A DNA stretch of 64,000 nt from NCBI RefSeq assembly GCF_900110375.1, contig NZ_FODN01000004.1, positions 186,001 to 250,000 of the forward strand, given 5' to 3'. The notes beneath the pieces were generated by a model that saw nothing but the letters and a program-made list of their open reading frames with translations, was not told where the DNA came from and searched no databases. Positions 16,946 to 26,004 of this stretch are shown piece after piece (the stretch's first letter is position 1; every line of letters begins with the position of its first letter). Position numbers and translations under genes: made by a program. Source of the stretch: Flavobacterium sinopsychrotolerans. Its GTDB lineage: Bacteria; Bacteroidota; Bacteroidia; Flavobacteriales; Flavobacteriaceae.

Positions 16946-19411
16946 TTAATAAAAATCCACATTTGAAATCACTTTTATGGCTCTGTACTGAGCAACAGCC
17001 TCAAAACTATTCAACATTTTCTGAATCGTTTTTTTGGTGTTTCCAATAGACACATTTTGAGGAATTTTGATAATAATCGTACGAATATATTCATTTCTGA
17101 TTCTGCTTATTGCCGGTTCCTCCGGACCTAATACCGGCATATTCAAGTTCTGGCTCATCACTTGGTACAACCACATAGAACCTTCCTTCAACTTATCAAA
17201 ATCACGCTGTTTCAAAGTCAGCTTAATGATTCTGAAATACGGTGGATATTTATAAATTTGTCGGTCATACAACTGTTCGTTATACATTCCCAAATAATCA
17301 TTATTAGTCACCTGTTGTATGGTATTGTGATTGGGATTATAGGTTTGTATGATTACTTTTCCTTGTTTTTCTGAACGTCCCGCTCTACCGGCAACTTGAG
17401 TCATCATTTGAAAACTTCTCTCAAAAGCCCTGAAATCAGGATGGTACAACATATTATCCGCATTCATGATTCCCACTAAACTAACGTTATCAAAATCCAA
17501 TCCTTTAGCGAGCATTTGAGTTCCTACAAGAATATCCATTTCTCTGTTTTTGAAACTATCAATGATTTTTTCGAAACCAAATTTTCCTCGTGTCGTATCC
17601 TGATCCATTCTCCCAATTTTTGAATTTGGAAAAATAGAAATTAATTCTTGTTCGATTTGTTCCGTTCCAAAGCCTTTGGTAGTCAAATCAATACTCGAAC
17701 ACGCGTGACAATGCGTAGGTTTTGCCATAGTGTACCCACAATAATGACAACGCAACTGATTTTTATGCTTGTGATACGTCAAACTTACATCACATTGCTG
17801 GCATTGTGGCACGTGACCGCAAGTGATGCACTCAACAACGGGCGAATATCCTCTACGGTTTTGAAATAAAATCACCTGTTCTCCTAAAGACAATGCATTT
17901 GAAATTTCTTCAATTAAAACATCGCTGAAATGTCCGGTCATTTTTTTACGAAAGTATTTGTCTTTCAAATCCACCAATTCGATATTAGGCATCATTACGT
18001 TTCCAAATCGTTTCGTAATTTCGACCAGACCAAATTTATCAGATTTAGCATTAAAATACGTTTCTATACTTGGCGTAGCTGAACCCAAAAGTACTTTTGC
18101 CTTGTGCGAATGTGCCAAAACAATAGCCGCATCTCGTGCATGATATCTTGGAGCCGGATCTACTTGCTTGAAGGTTTGTTCATGCTCTTCATCTATAATT
18201 ATGAATCCCAAATCATGAAATGGCAAAAATAAAGCGGACCTCGCTCCTATTACCACTTGTGCTTTCTCCGATTTTTGCAAGACTTGATTCCAAACTTCAA
18301 TGCGCTCATTATTGTTGTATTTCGAATGAAAAACAGCTACTTTATTCCCGAAATATGCTCTTAAACGCCCTACTAATTGAGTCGTCAAAGCAATTTCCGG
18401 CAATAAATAAAGGATTTGTTTTCCCGTTGCCAAATACTCTTCAATGAGTTTGATATAAATTTCGGTCTTTCCGCTGGAAGTTACGCCATGCAACAAACAG
18501 ACTTCTTTTTGAGTAAAACTTTGTTTAATTTCCTCAAAAGCGGTTTGCTGATCTAGGCTTAATTGCAATTCACCTTCGTTAATTTTTCCATTGAAATTTA
18601 CTCGGTCTTCTTGAAGAAAATAATCTTCGAATATCTCTTTTTCGATTAATGCTTTTACAATCGCAGCAGAAGAATTAGCTTCCTCAATTAGTTTTTTTAC
18701 TGTAATAGGTTTAGCGGCGCCTTGGGTCTTTTCTGTAGCACACAATTGGAAATAACGCATCACGATTTCCTTTTGTTTATTGGCATTTTTCAATGTTTCC
18801 AATAACTCGCCTAAACCTTGATTGGATTCATATTTAGGATGTAACCTTAAGTATCGAACTAACTTAGGTTTATAACTTTCTTGAATTTCTTCCTGAAGTA
18901 CCAAAATATTCTTATCGACCAGTTTTTGAATAACAGGAAAAATATTTTTCTTGTTTAAAATAGCGATAATATCTTGGACTTTTAATGAACTTTGCTGCTG
19001 CAAGGCTTCATAAACCAGAAACTCATCATCTGAAAGAAGACTGGTATCAATAAATGAATCGGTTTTTTGAGAAATAAGGGTTTCGCTTTCCAGCAAAAGT
19101 GCACTTGGCATGGCGCCACGATACACATCCCCAATGGCACACATATAATAAGAAGCAATCCATTGCCAATGTCTAATTTGGATTTCAGTTACAATGGGCC
19201 TTTCATCGAGAATTTGATGAATTTCCTTGGCTTCGTATAATGCGGGTTTGTTTTGATGAATTTCAATAACTAAAGCCGTATAAATTTTACTTTTCCCAAA
19301 AGGAACCGCCACCCGCATTCCTTTTTTGATGTAATGAAATTCCGCTTCGGAAACACTATAGGTAAAGGTTTTGTCTAGGGAAAGTGGTAAAATTACTTCT
19401 ACAAAATACAT
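16946..19411 (-). CDS. priA: primosomal protein N', replication restart helicase
   Basis: This 821-residue superfamily 2 DNA helicase reloads the replisome at stalled forks. An N-terminal DNA-binding domain (YFVEVILPLSLDKTFTY) is followed by the helicase. Walker A is GVTSSGKTEI (near 310), Walker B is IIIDEEHEQTFKQ, and the helicase motifs include GSATPS and QVAGRAGR. The zinc-binding insert carries eight cysteines: CITCG, CQQC, CHYCG and CHACSS. Length is in the upper range for the family. It is a single gene; an 18-bp inverted repeat lies just upstream of its start. Confidence 0.96.
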   Translation of the reverse strand: MYFVEVILPLSLDKTFTYSVSEAEFHYIKKGMRVAVPFGKSKIYTALVIEIHQNKPALYEAKEIHQILDERPIVTEIQIRHWQWIASYYMCAIGDVYRGAMPSALLLESETLISQKTDSFIDTSLLSDDEFLVYEALQQQSSLKVQDIIAILNKKNIFPVIQKLVDKNILVLQEEIQESYKPKLVRYLRLHPKYESNQGLGELLETLKNANKQKEIVMRYFQLCATEKTQGAAKPITVKKLIEEANSSAAIVKALIEKEIFEDYFLQEDRVNFNGKINEGELQLSLDQQTAFEEIKQSFTQKEVCLLHGVTSSGKTEIYIKLIEEYLATGKQILYLLPEIALTTQLVGRLRAYFGNKVAVFHSKYNNNERIEVWNQVLQKSEKAQVVIGARSALFLPFHDLGFIIIDEEHEQTFKQVDPAPRYHARDAAIVLAHSHKAKVLLGSATPSIETYFNAKSDKFGLVEITKRFGNVMMPNIELVDLKDKYFRKKMTGHFSDVLIEEISNALSLGEQVILFQNRRGYSPVVECITCGHVPQCQQCDVSLTYHKHKNQLRCHYCGYTMAKPTHCHACSSIDLTTKGFGTEQIEQELISIFPNSKIGRMDQDTTRGKFGFEKIIDSFKNREMDILVGTQMLAKGLDFDNVSLVGIMNADNMLYHPDFRAFERSFQMMTQVAGRAGRSEKQGKVIIQTYNPNHNTIQQVTNNDYLGMYNEQLYDRQIYKYPPYFRIIKLTLKQRDFDKLKEGSMWLYQVMSQNLNMPVLGPEEPAISRIRNEYIRTIIIKIPQNVSIGNTKKTIQKMLNSFEAVAQYRAIKVISNVDFY

Positions 19412-19419
19412 TTAATAGT

Positions 19420-19482
19420 AATTAAGAGTTATGAGTTGCGAGCTATGCTTAGTTTTTTACTTTGAACTCATAACTCTTAATT
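19420..19482. repeat. 18-bp perfect inverted repeat upstream of priA
   Basis: The arm 19420-19437 (AATTAAGAGTTATGAGTT) pairs perfectly with 19465-19482 across 27 nt. It ends 6 bp before the DUF2147 stop and starts 9 bp before the priA ATG, so on the minus strand it would fold at the end of the DUF2147 transcript. No T run follows. Confidence 0.75.
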
Positions 19483-19487
19483 TATAA

Positions 19488-19916
19488 TTATTTTACTCTA
19501 TTCCAGGTTTGTGTTCTTCCAAATAATGCTACACCAATATATCCTCGAACCTTTAATTTATCATTTCCGTCCAAAGCTAAAAAGCATTTGTATTGTTTCC
19601 CCGTAGTTGGATCAAGAATTTTTCCTGAATTGTATTCTTTACCTTCTTTTACAAGTCCTTTGATAATAACTAGTCCTATAACTGGCTTGTTTTTTTCATC
19701 ACCAGAACAATTAGTACATAAACTTTTTTTCTTTTCAACATCTATTATGTCAATTATTTTTCCATAAACTTTTCCGGAACGCTCATAGATTTCAACAATT
19801 GATTTGGCTTTGCCTGTCTCATCGTCAATTGTTTTCCACTTCCCGAAAACAGTTTGATTTTGACCATAGAAAGCCATTGAAATAAATAAGGACAGAATTG
19901 TAATACTTTTTTTCAT
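19488..19916 (-). CDS. DUF2147 family secreted protein
   Basis: This is a 142-residue protein with a signal peptide (about residues 1-18, ending AFYGQ) and a DUF2147 domain. Recognisable segments are FGKWKTIDDETGKAKSIVEIYE, CTNCSGDEKNKPVIGLVI, GKILDPTTGKQYKC, and LKVRGYIGVALFGRTQTW. The fold is lipocalin-like. Function is unknown. The motif with two cysteines is conserved in the family. Confidence 0.88.
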   Translation of the reverse strand: MKKSITILSLFISMAFYGQNQTVFGKWKTIDDETGKAKSIVEIYERSGKVYGKIIDIIDVEKKKSLCTNCSGDEKNKPVIGLVIIKGLVKEGKEYNSGKILDPTTGKQYKCFLALDGNDKLKVRGYIGVALFGRTQTWNRVK

Positions 19917-19927
19917 AGTTTTTGTTT

Positions 19928-20010
19928 TAGCCCTGATAGTAGTGGAAATCCTTTTCTTTTTTTCTTTAAAAAAGAAAAGATTATAACGAATAGCAGGAAA
20001 TAGCTCCTAA
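19928..20010 (+). repeat. dispersed intergenic repeat, copy A
   Basis: TAGCCCTGATAGTAGTGG at the left and AATAGCAGGAAATAGCTCC at the right bracket a 12-bp A/T hairpin (CTTTTCTTTTTT with its complement). Related copies lie at 34593-34676 (plus) and 54305-54382 (minus), with a variant at 13134-13202. It lies between the divergent end of one minus-strand gene and the start of another. Confidence 0.8.
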
Positions 20011-20036
20011 TTTTGAAACTATTTTAATTTAATAAT

Positions 20037-20945
20037 TTACTCTTTTTTGGTTTTTAGTTTGTTTACCGTGGCGTTCAATTCAAAACCCAACAGCAATATC
20101 ATACAGTTGATCCAAATGTAAAACATCAGAATCAATAATGTGCCAATTGATCCATATAATTCATTGTATTGTGAAAATTTTGTGACCCAAATCCCAAAAA
20201 AATACGAATCCAAAATAATTAAAATGGTTGTAAACACCGAACCTATCGAGATAAATGCGCGGTTTTTGTCATGTTTGGTACCAAATTTGAAAAGTATCGA
20301 AGTGGTCATCAAAATCATCAAAATAACAAAAGCATAACGACCAATTACGATTAATTGAATTTGATCACTAAAAACTGTTTTTTGAATCAAAACCTCAAAA
20401 ACTACGATTATTGCCACTGTCACTAATAACAGTAAGGACAGTAATAATGACATTCCCAATGCAACTACATATTGACGCACAAAACCTCTTTTGATAAGCA
20501 CATGACGAGAGGTTTCAAAGCCTCCCAGAATTCCATTTAAACCATTCGCCATCAGGAAAATCGACAATATAAATCCCGAGGATAATAATCCGGAATCACT
20601 ATTATTCAGAATATCACTGATGATTTTGTAAATTGCATCGTAGGTATTTGGCGGCACTCCGTCCTTGACAAACATCAAAAAATCTTCTTGAAAACCTTCA
20701 ATAGGGATGAAAGGAATTAGATTTAGAATGAATAATGCAAATGGAAATAATGCCATGAAAAAACTAAACGCAATGGCACTGGCGTGATACGTTAACGCAC
20801 TTTCGATGATTCCCAAGCCATATATTTCCATTAAATCATACAAAGACAAGCCTTCCAACCAAGGAAGTTTTATCTTTTTTAAACCAAACATAAGATTCCG
20901 TACAATTGGAATTCTTCGTAGTTTCAATTCAATTTCTTTACTCAT
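20037..20945 (-). CDS. YihY/BrkB family inner-membrane protein
   Basis: This is a 302-residue membrane protein of the YihY (once called virulence factor BrkB) family, with about six transmembrane helices. Markers are ALTYHASAIAFSFFMALFPF (near 55-75), a periplasmic segment, the glycine-rich GILGGFETSRHV, and the final YGSIGTLLILMFYIWINCMILLLGFELN. It is not a tRNA ribonuclease, contrary to older RNase BN annotations. The ATG at 20945 is chosen; the frame is open upstream only because it overlaps nadC. It overlaps the nadC stop by 4 bp (ATGA), so the two genes are translationally coupled. Confidence 0.9.
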   Translation of the reverse strand: MSKEIELKLRRIPIVRNLMFGLKKIKLPWLEGLSLYDLMEIYGLGIIESALTYHASAIAFSFFMALFPFALFILNLIPFIPIEGFQEDFLMFVKDGVPPNTYDAIYKIISDILNNSDSGLLSSGFILSIFLMANGLNGILGGFETSRHVLIKRGFVRQYVVALGMSLLLSLLLLVTVAIIVVFEVLIQKTVFSDQIQLIVIGRYAFVILMILMTTSILFKFGTKHDKNRAFISIGSVFTTILIILDSYFFGIWVTKFSQYNELYGSIGTLLILMFYIWINCMILLLGFELNATVNKLKTKKE

Positions 20946-21799
20946 AATGCTTTCAAGCTCAAATCCATGTTGTATACGGAATGCGTCAACGCGCCCGAAG
21001 AAATATAATCTACGCCGCATTCGGCATAGTTCCGAATCGTGTTTTCATTAATATTCCCTGAAGATTCTGTTTGGCATTTATCTCCAATTAAAGCTACTGC
21101 TTTTCTGGTATCCTCAAAATTGAAGTTGTCAATTAAAATCCTGAAAACGCCTTCGCTCTGCAGAATTTCTTCAATCTCATCCAAATTTCTGGCCTCGACA
21201 ATAATTTTAAGATCCAGATTATTTTCTTTAAGGTATGCTTTTGTTTTGGCTATAGCCAAAGTGATTCCACCTGCAAAATCATTGTGATTATCCTTTAGCA
21301 TTATCATGTCATACAATGCAAAACGATGGTTTTCGCCACCGCCGATTTTGACAGCCCATTTCTCACATGCTCTAAAACCTGGCGTTGTTTTGCGTGTGTC
21401 TAGAATTTTAGTAGTTGTTCCCTCTAATAAACGAACATATTCCTTAGTTTTAGTAGCAATCGCTGACATTCTTTGCATTGAATTCAAAACTACGCGTTCT
21501 GATTTCAAAATGGATTGTGAACTTCCGGAAACATGAAAAACCACATCTCCCTTTTTTACTGGAGTTCCGTCCTCAATAAAAGTTTCTATCTGAAGGTTAG
21601 CATCTACAAATTTAAAAACCATTTTAGCAAAAGCTACACCAGCAATAATACCGTCTTCCTTCACCAATAATTTTGCTTTTCCTTTTGCTGATTCCGGAAT
21701 ACAAGCCAACGAACTGTAATCACCAGAGCCAACATCTTCCCGAATGGCATTTTTTATTAGTATTTGTAACTCGTTTTCGAACTGTGCTTCGCTAATCAT
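20942..21799 (-). CDS. nadC: nicotinate-nucleotide pyrophosphorylase (carboxylating)
   Basis: This 285-residue quinolinate phosphoribosyltransferase converts quinolinate and PRPP to nicotinate mononucleotide in de novo NAD synthesis. Markers are REDVGSGDYSS near 19-29, SERVVLNSMQRMSAIAT, ILDTRKTTPGFR (phosphate/quinolinate-binding Arg-Lys), KIGGGENHRFALYDMIMLKDNH, IIVEARNLDE, and SGNINENTIRNYAECGVDYISSG near the end. nadA and nadB are not in the window. It is coupled to the downstream YihY-family gene. Confidence 0.96.
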   Translation of the reverse strand: MISEAQFENELQILIKNAIREDVGSGDYSSLACIPESAKGKAKLLVKEDGIIAGVAFAKMVFKFVDANLQIETFIEDGTPVKKGDVVFHVSGSSQSILKSERVVLNSMQRMSAIATKTKEYVRLLEGTTTKILDTRKTTPGFRACEKWAVKIGGGENHRFALYDMIMLKDNHNDFAGGITLAIAKTKAYLKENNLDLKIIVEARNLDEIEEILQSEGVFRILIDNFNFEDTRKAVALIGDKCQTESSGNINENTIRNYAECGVDYISSGALTHSVYNMDLSLKAL

Positions 21800-22049
21800 T
21801 TTATAGGAAATTTATGAAATGCTAAAGTAAGATATATTTTGTGAAATTGAAAATTTGTAGGCTTGGTTCTTTGGAAAAAAGAAGCAAACAAATCTATTTT
21901 ATTAAAAAAAACTGCAACTGAAAGATCAAAGTCCAGAGAATTATTCAGTTCCTAAATACAATTTTAACTTTAAACATTGACTATATACTATCCGGAAATC
22001 TATATTTAAAAATCAATTGTTTTATTTAGGGCATTATTATTTAAAATCT

Positions 22050-22057
22050 TATATTTG
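22050..22057 (+). promoter_or_regulatory. -7 element for the repeat-motif lipoprotein
   Basis: TATATTTG is a perfect TAnnTTTG, 26 nt before the ATG at 22083. No well-spaced -33 TTG is seen. Confidence 0.55.
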
Positions 22058-22082
22058 AATTTAGTAATTAAAAACACTTTTT

Positions 22083-22568
22083 ATGAAATCTTTTTTAAGC
22101 CTACTTTTTATATCGTCATTACTTTTGACTTCTTGTAAAAAAGAAGTAGAAACACCAAATAACACCGCACCAACAAATATCGTTCCTTTCACGGAAGTTG
22201 GTAAACAGATGCAGAATCAACAAGCTTTGACCGCTACTCAGTCTCAGCAAAATCCAAATATTACAAATCAGAACACTGCGGTAACAACTTCAGGTGCAGT
22301 TGCAACAGGTATGAATCCTGCTCATGGTCAATCTGGGCATCGTTGTGACATCCCTGTTGGAGCACCATTAAATTCTCCGGCGGCGGCTACTGCTCCAGCA
22401 ACTCCACAACAAAACAAACCAGTTCCTGCTGCTACTGTTACAACGACGACAACCCCAACTGTTACAACTACTGCTCCAACAACTCCCACTCCAGAAGGGA
22501 TGAATCCGCCACATGGTCAAGAAAATCATCGATGTGATATAGCCGTGGGTGCACCATTACCGAAATAG
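22083..22568 (+). CDS. lipoprotein with duplicated GMNPPHGQ...HRCDI motif
   Basis: This is a 161-residue lipoprotein. The signal peptide MKSFLSLLFISSLLLTSC has its lipobox Cys at residue 18. The rest is low-complexity (Thr/Pro/Gln/Ala) apart from two copies of a motif: GMNPAHGQSGHRCDIPVGAP near 77-96 and GMNPPHGQENHRCDIAVGAP near 139-158. The His, Cys and Asp in each copy are conserved and could bind a metal. Proteins with this motif are common in Bacteroidota, but I know no assigned function. It has its own promoter and a strong terminator. Confidence 0.75.
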   Translation: MKSFLSLLFISSLLLTSCKKEVETPNNTAPTNIVPFTEVGKQMQNQQALTATQSQQNPNITNQNTAVTTSGAVATGMNPAHGQSGHRCDIPVGAPLNSPAAATAPATPQQNKPVPAATVTTTTTPTVTTTAPTTPTPEGMNPPHGQENHRCDIAVGAPLPK

Positions 22569-22592
22569 AAATTGAAATGATTCCTCAAAATA

Positions 22593-22636
22593 AAAACTGG
22601 CGTAAATTCTAAAGAGTTTACGCCAGTTTTAGTTTT
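22593..22636 (+). terminator. strong intrinsic terminator
   Basis: A 14-bp stem (AAAACTGGCGTAAA with its complement at 22617-22630) is followed by T-rich sequence. Confidence 0.9.
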
Positions 22637-22707
22637 TTGGATTAATACATTTTAAAAAATAAAACAAGAACTTTTCTAGAATAAAATAATTTGCAAAATC
22701 AACAACA

Positions 22708-23199
22708 ATGAATACCATAAAAATTTTTGATTTTAATTTAAAAAGCGACGTTGTAAATTGGAAAGTTGTAAATGACGCTGTAATGGGCGGAGTATCCGAA
22801 AGTAAATTTTATCTGAATACAAATGGAATTGGGACTTTTGAAGGCAAAGTTTCTTTAGAAAATAATGGCGGATTTTGTGCTGTAAAATATACTTTTGAGC
22901 CATTAATTTTAAAAAACACTACACATTTTTGCATTCGGCTAAAAGGAGATGGTAAACAATATCAATTCAGAGTCAAGACCAATCGAACTGATTCCCATTC
23001 GTATGTATTTCCTTTTCAAACTTCCACAGATTGGCAAACGATTGAAATTCCAATCATGGAATTGTATCCTGCATTCAGAGGACAAAAATTAAATCTACGT
23101 AATTATGACGGTTCTCATTTAGAAGAAATCACTTTCCTGATAGGCAATAAAAAAGAAGAGTCATTTCAATTGCTAATTGATAGCATTGAGGTCAAATAA
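22708..23199 (+). CDS. CIA30 family protein
   Basis: This is a 163-residue protein of the complex I intermediate-associated protein 30 (CIA30, NDUFAF1-like) family. Markers are WKVVNDAVMGGVSESKF near residues 18-34, FEGKVSLENNGGFCAVKY, the GDGKQYQFRVKT strand, and a C-terminal IGNKKEESFQLLIDSIEV. The fold is a galactose-binding-like jelly roll. Mitochondrial members assist complex I assembly; the role of bacterial members is unclear. There is no signal peptide and no operon partner. Confidence 0.85.
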   Translation: MNTIKIFDFNLKSDVVNWKVVNDAVMGGVSESKFYLNTNGIGTFEGKVSLENNGGFCAVKYTFEPLILKNTTHFCIRLKGDGKQYQFRVKTNRTDSHSYVFPFQTSTDWQTIEIPIMELYPAFRGQKLNLRNYDGSHLEEITFLIGNKKEESFQLLIDSIEVK

Positions 23200-23300
23200 A
23201 TCATGAATTTTAAAATAAAAGCAAAAAAAATAACTGAAAATCAATTATTTAGAAATACGTTTTAAAATAAATTGTAAATTTGTTAATAAATAATTTCACA

Positions 23301-23528
23301 ATGATACGAGAAGCAATAATAGAACGAACCATTCAAATCATTAACCAACTCCCAGAAGATAAAGCGTTGGAAATAGCTGATTTTGCTGATTTTATTATCA
23401 AAAAATACGAAGAACAATTATTAACAGACAACATTCAAAAAGTTGTAGTTGAGAGTGAAACTTTTAATTTTTTAAATGAAGAAGATAGCATTTATTCAGT
23501 ATCGGATTTGAAAGAACGATACCAATGA
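23301..23528 (+). CDS. antitoxin of a MazF-type pair
   Basis: This is a 75-residue small acidic protein starting MIREAIIERT. The segment PEDKALEIADFADFIIKKYEE resembles the DUF2281-type antitoxin helix, and the acidic C-terminus (LNEEDSIYSVSDLKERYQ) would wrap the toxin. The frame is open from 23280, but the ATG at 23301 gives the family-like start. It overlaps the toxin start by 4 bp (ATGA), the usual coupling in toxin-antitoxin pairs. Confidence 0.72.
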   Translation: MIREAIIERTIQIINQLPEDKALEIADFADFIIKKYEEQLLTDNIQKVVVESETFNFLNEEDSIYSVSDLKERYQ

Positions 23529-23845
23529 AAAAAGGCAATATCATTCTGATTCCATTTCCTTTCACAGACTTATCAGGTAAAAAATTACGCCCGGCTGTAA
23601 TTTTGATAGCAACGGATTACGATCTTACAGTGAGTTTTATCACTACACAACTAAAATGGAAAGAGAATACTGATCTTGAACTTTTACCTACTAATTTAAA
23701 TGGCATCAAAATGTCTTCTTTGATTCGATTATCCAAAATTGCAACTATTGACCGATCATTAGCAATTGGAAAATTAGGCGAACTTCATCAGAACGAGATA
23801 ATTGATTTAAACAATAAACTGAAAATAATCTTTCAGCTTGAATAA
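23525..23845 (+). CDS. PemK/MazF family toxin
   Basis: This is a 106-residue protein of the PemK/MazF endoribonuclease family. The N-terminus GNIILIPFPFTDLSGKKLRPAVIL is the classic MazF start, with the Arg-Pro before the core strand. The conserved Ser/Thr (SFITTQL) and the SSLIRLSKIATID segment follow. It would cleave mRNA when freed from the antitoxin encoded just upstream, with ATGA overlap. The pair is complete and intact. Confidence 0.88.
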   Translation: MKKGNIILIPFPFTDLSGKKLRPAVILIATDYDLTVSFITTQLKWKENTDLELLPTNLNGIKMSSLIRLSKIATIDRSLAIGKLGELHQNEIIDLNNKLKIIFQLE

Positions 23846-23891
23846 AAGGAAATTTGTTTTTTGTACAATCCAATTCAAAGAAAAAGACACA

Positions 23892-23918
23892 TTGAAACTG
23901 TTAATTTTTCTATCTTTG
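23892..23918 (+). promoter_or_regulatory. rlmH promoter
   Basis: TTG at 23892-23894 and TATCTTTG at 23911-23918 match the -33/-7 elements with a 16-nt spacer, slightly short. The ATG follows 21 nt later. Confidence 0.6.
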
Positions 23919-23939
23919 CGCCTCTGAAATCCAACAAAA

Positions 23940-24413
23940 ATGAACATCAAATTGATTGCTATCGGTAAAACTGATAACAAAGCCTTACAATCTTTAATAG
24001 ATGATTACACAAAACGTTTGTCTTTTTATATCAAGTTCGATTTGGATATAATCCCTGATATCAAGAACGTAAAAAACTTATCGGAAAGCCAGCAAAAAGA
24101 AAAAGAAGGCGAACTGATTTTATCTAAAATCTCGCCGACAGACCAACTTATTTTATTGGACGAAAACGGAAAAAACTTTTCCAGCGTCGGTTTTTCAGAA
24201 GAATTACAGAAAAAGATGAACTCCGGAGTTAAAACTTTGGTTTTTGTTATTGGCGGTCCTTATGGATTTTCGGATATGGTTTATAGCAAGGCACAAGGAA
24301 AAATATCGTTATCTCTAATGACTTTTTCGCATCAAATGGTGCGGTTATTTTTTATCGAACAGTTGTATCGTGGATTCACGATTTTGAGAAACGAACCGTA
24401 TCATCACCAATAA
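23940..24413 (+). CDS. rlmH: 23S rRNA (pseudouridine1915-N3)-methyltransferase
   Basis: This 157-residue SPOUT-class methyltransferase modifies pseudouridine 1915 in helix 69 of 23S rRNA on the assembled 70S ribosome. The length is standard. The SAM-binding knot reads FVIGGPYGFS (about 103-112), followed by SLSLMTFSHQMVRLFFIEQLYRGF and the invariant C-terminus RNEPYHHQ. It has its own promoter. Confidence 0.97.
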   Translation: MNIKLIAIGKTDNKALQSLIDDYTKRLSFYIKFDLDIIPDIKNVKNLSESQQKEKEGELILSKISPTDQLILLDENGKNFSSVGFSEELQKKMNSGVKTLVFVIGGPYGFSDMVYSKAQGKISLSLMTFSHQMVRLFFIEQLYRGFTILRNEPYHHQ

Positions 24414-24456
24414 AATTAAGTATTCAGAAATCAATCTCAGTTTTCAGTTAATTTGA

Positions 24457-25089
24457 TTAAAAAATAAACTCTTCCTGTTTAATATTAAATTCCGACGATG
24501 GCAACTTTAAACTATTAATGAAAATTTTATTTTGAATATAACTACCAAAAGTTGTGTTTTTGTCAAAGCAAAAAACATATTGGACAGCTTTATTATTTGG
24601 TAACTTATTTAAATAGGCTTGCAATTCTTCTTGTTTTACTATAATATCATCCACTAAAACTTCATTGTTTTTGGTAAAAAATACAACAACTCCTGACTTT
24701 GGTTTTTCTAGTTTGTAATACACATTAGTAAAAGGAATAAAGGCTAAATTTTTACCAATCGTATCAGCGTAGGAATAATAATTTTCGGCATTTTCATTCT
24801 TGTGTGCTTTTTCTTCGCGCTTCTTTTGTTGCAACTTCATGATTTCCGGAATTGCAAGTCGTAATGGCAGACGTTTGTCAACATTTAGAATCCAATTAGT
24901 CGAAATAATACTGTTTTTCCGGTTTACTTCAGCCAGCGTATCTTTTTCTTTTGTTCTGAAAAAAATATAGATTGGCGAAAGATCATCTACACTTTTGACA
25001 ATTGAAGTATTGGCTTTTGGTAATAAAACATCTTCCTTATTTCCACAAGAAAACAGCGTAAAAAGAACAATCAGAGTAAAATATTTCAT
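24457..25089 (-). CDS. conserved lipoprotein downstream of folP
   Basis: This is a 210-residue predicted lipoprotein (MKYFTLIVLFTLFSC, Cys at residue 15). No known domain is recognised. The middle has a charged QQKKREEKAHKNENAENYY stretch, and the rest alternates strands such as GVVVFFTKNNEVLVDDIIV and VQYVFCFDKNTTFGSYIQ. It lies 2 bp downstream of folP on the same strand, so it is very likely cotranscribed with it. Confidence 0.72.
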   Translation of the reverse strand: MKYFTLIVLFTLFSCGNKEDVLLPKANTSIVKSVDDLSPIYIFFRTKEKDTLAEVNRKNSIISTNWILNVDKRLPLRLAIPEIMKLQQKKREEKAHKNENAENYYSYADTIGKNLAFIPFTNVYYKLEKPKSGVVVFFTKNNEVLVDDIIVKQEELQAYLNKLPNNKAVQYVFCFDKNTTFGSYIQNKIFINSLKLPSSEFNIKQEEFIF

Positions 25090-25091
25090 CT

Positions 25092-25916
25092 TTATAAATT
25101 GATTTTATTGAATAATGTAACGCATTCCATAGCTTCTTTTACATCGTGAACACGCAGGATTTTTGCTCCTTTGGTCAATGCCAAAGTATTCAAAACCGTA
25201 GTTCCATTTAATGCATTTTCTATTGTTGTTCCAAGCGTTTTATAAATCATGGATTTTCTGGAAATCCCAACAAGAAGTGGTAACTCCAGCATGTTAAATA
25301 ATTCCATTTTTTGAAAAACTTCGTAATTTTGAGTTATTGTTTTGGCAAAGCCAAAGCCCGGATCGATTATTAAGTCATTGATCCCAAAACTTCTGGCCAT
25401 AGCTACTTTCTCCGAAAAATAGAACAACATTTCTTTTACAATATCATCATAATCCGTGAGTGTTTGCATCGTTTGCGGATTGCCACGCATGTGCATCATG
25501 ATATATGGAACATTGTATTTTGCAATTATCTCCATCATTTTATCATCCAGATTTCCCGCTGCAATATCGTTGATGATAGCCGCGCCGCTTTCAATTGAAG
25601 CTTTGGCTACTTCACTTCTAAAGGTGTCAATCGAAATTATCGTTTCTGAAAAATGTTTTAAAATCAAATCTACAACAGGAACAATTCTCGAAATTTCTTC
25701 TTGTTCCGAGACAAATTCTGCATTTGGTTTGCTGGAATAAGCGCCAATATCTATAAAAGTTGCGCCATCAAGTACCATTTTTTCGACTTGAGAAAGTATT
25801 TCAGTTTCATTTTTATACTTTCCACCATCAAAAAAAGAGTTGGGCGTCACATTCAAAATCCCCATTACTTTGGGAGTTGATAAGTCAACAAGTAATCCTT
25901 TGCAGTTAATAGTCAT
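25092..25916 (-). CDS. folP: dihydropteroate synthase
   Basis: This 274-residue TIM-barrel enzyme condenses 6-hydroxymethyl-dihydropterin diphosphate with p-aminobenzoate in folate synthesis, and is the sulfonamide target. Signatures are VMGILNVTPNSFFDGGKY (about 17-34), FIDIGAYSSKP, ISIDTFRSEVA, IINDIAAG, YIMMHMRGNPQTMQ, IIDPGFGFAKT, LLVGISRKS and the final LRVHDVKEA. All substrate-binding motifs are intact. It diverges from the DUF1599 gene. Confidence 0.96.
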   Translation of the reverse strand: MTINCKGLLVDLSTPKVMGILNVTPNSFFDGGKYKNETEILSQVEKMVLDGATFIDIGAYSSKPNAEFVSEQEEISRIVPVVDLILKHFSETIISIDTFRSEVAKASIESGAAIINDIAAGNLDDKMMEIIAKYNVPYIMMHMRGNPQTMQTLTDYDDIVKEMLFYFSEKVAMARSFGINDLIIDPGFGFAKTITQNYEVFQKMELFNMLELPLLVGISRKSMIYKTLGTTIENALNGTTVLNTLALTKGAKILRVHDVKEAMECVTLFNKINL

Positions 25917-25966
25917 TCGTTTACAGTTTTAAAGACTTCAAAATTCGACATTCAAAAAAATTATCT

Positions 25967-25974
25967 TATTTTTG
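25967..25974 (+). promoter_or_regulatory. -7 element for the DUF1599 operon
   Basis: TATTTTTG is a perfect TAnnTTTG. It overlaps a possible TTG start at 25972, which is therefore rejected in favour of the ATG at 26005. Confidence 0.6.
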
Positions 25975-26004
25975 AAAAAATTTCAAGACAAATATACACC
26001 AATA

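Noticed and set aside
20037..20945. Ribonuclease BN activity for the YihY-family protein
   Set aside because: This is an old annotation of the family that was later reassigned to a different gene; the protein is an integral membrane protein without nuclease motifs.
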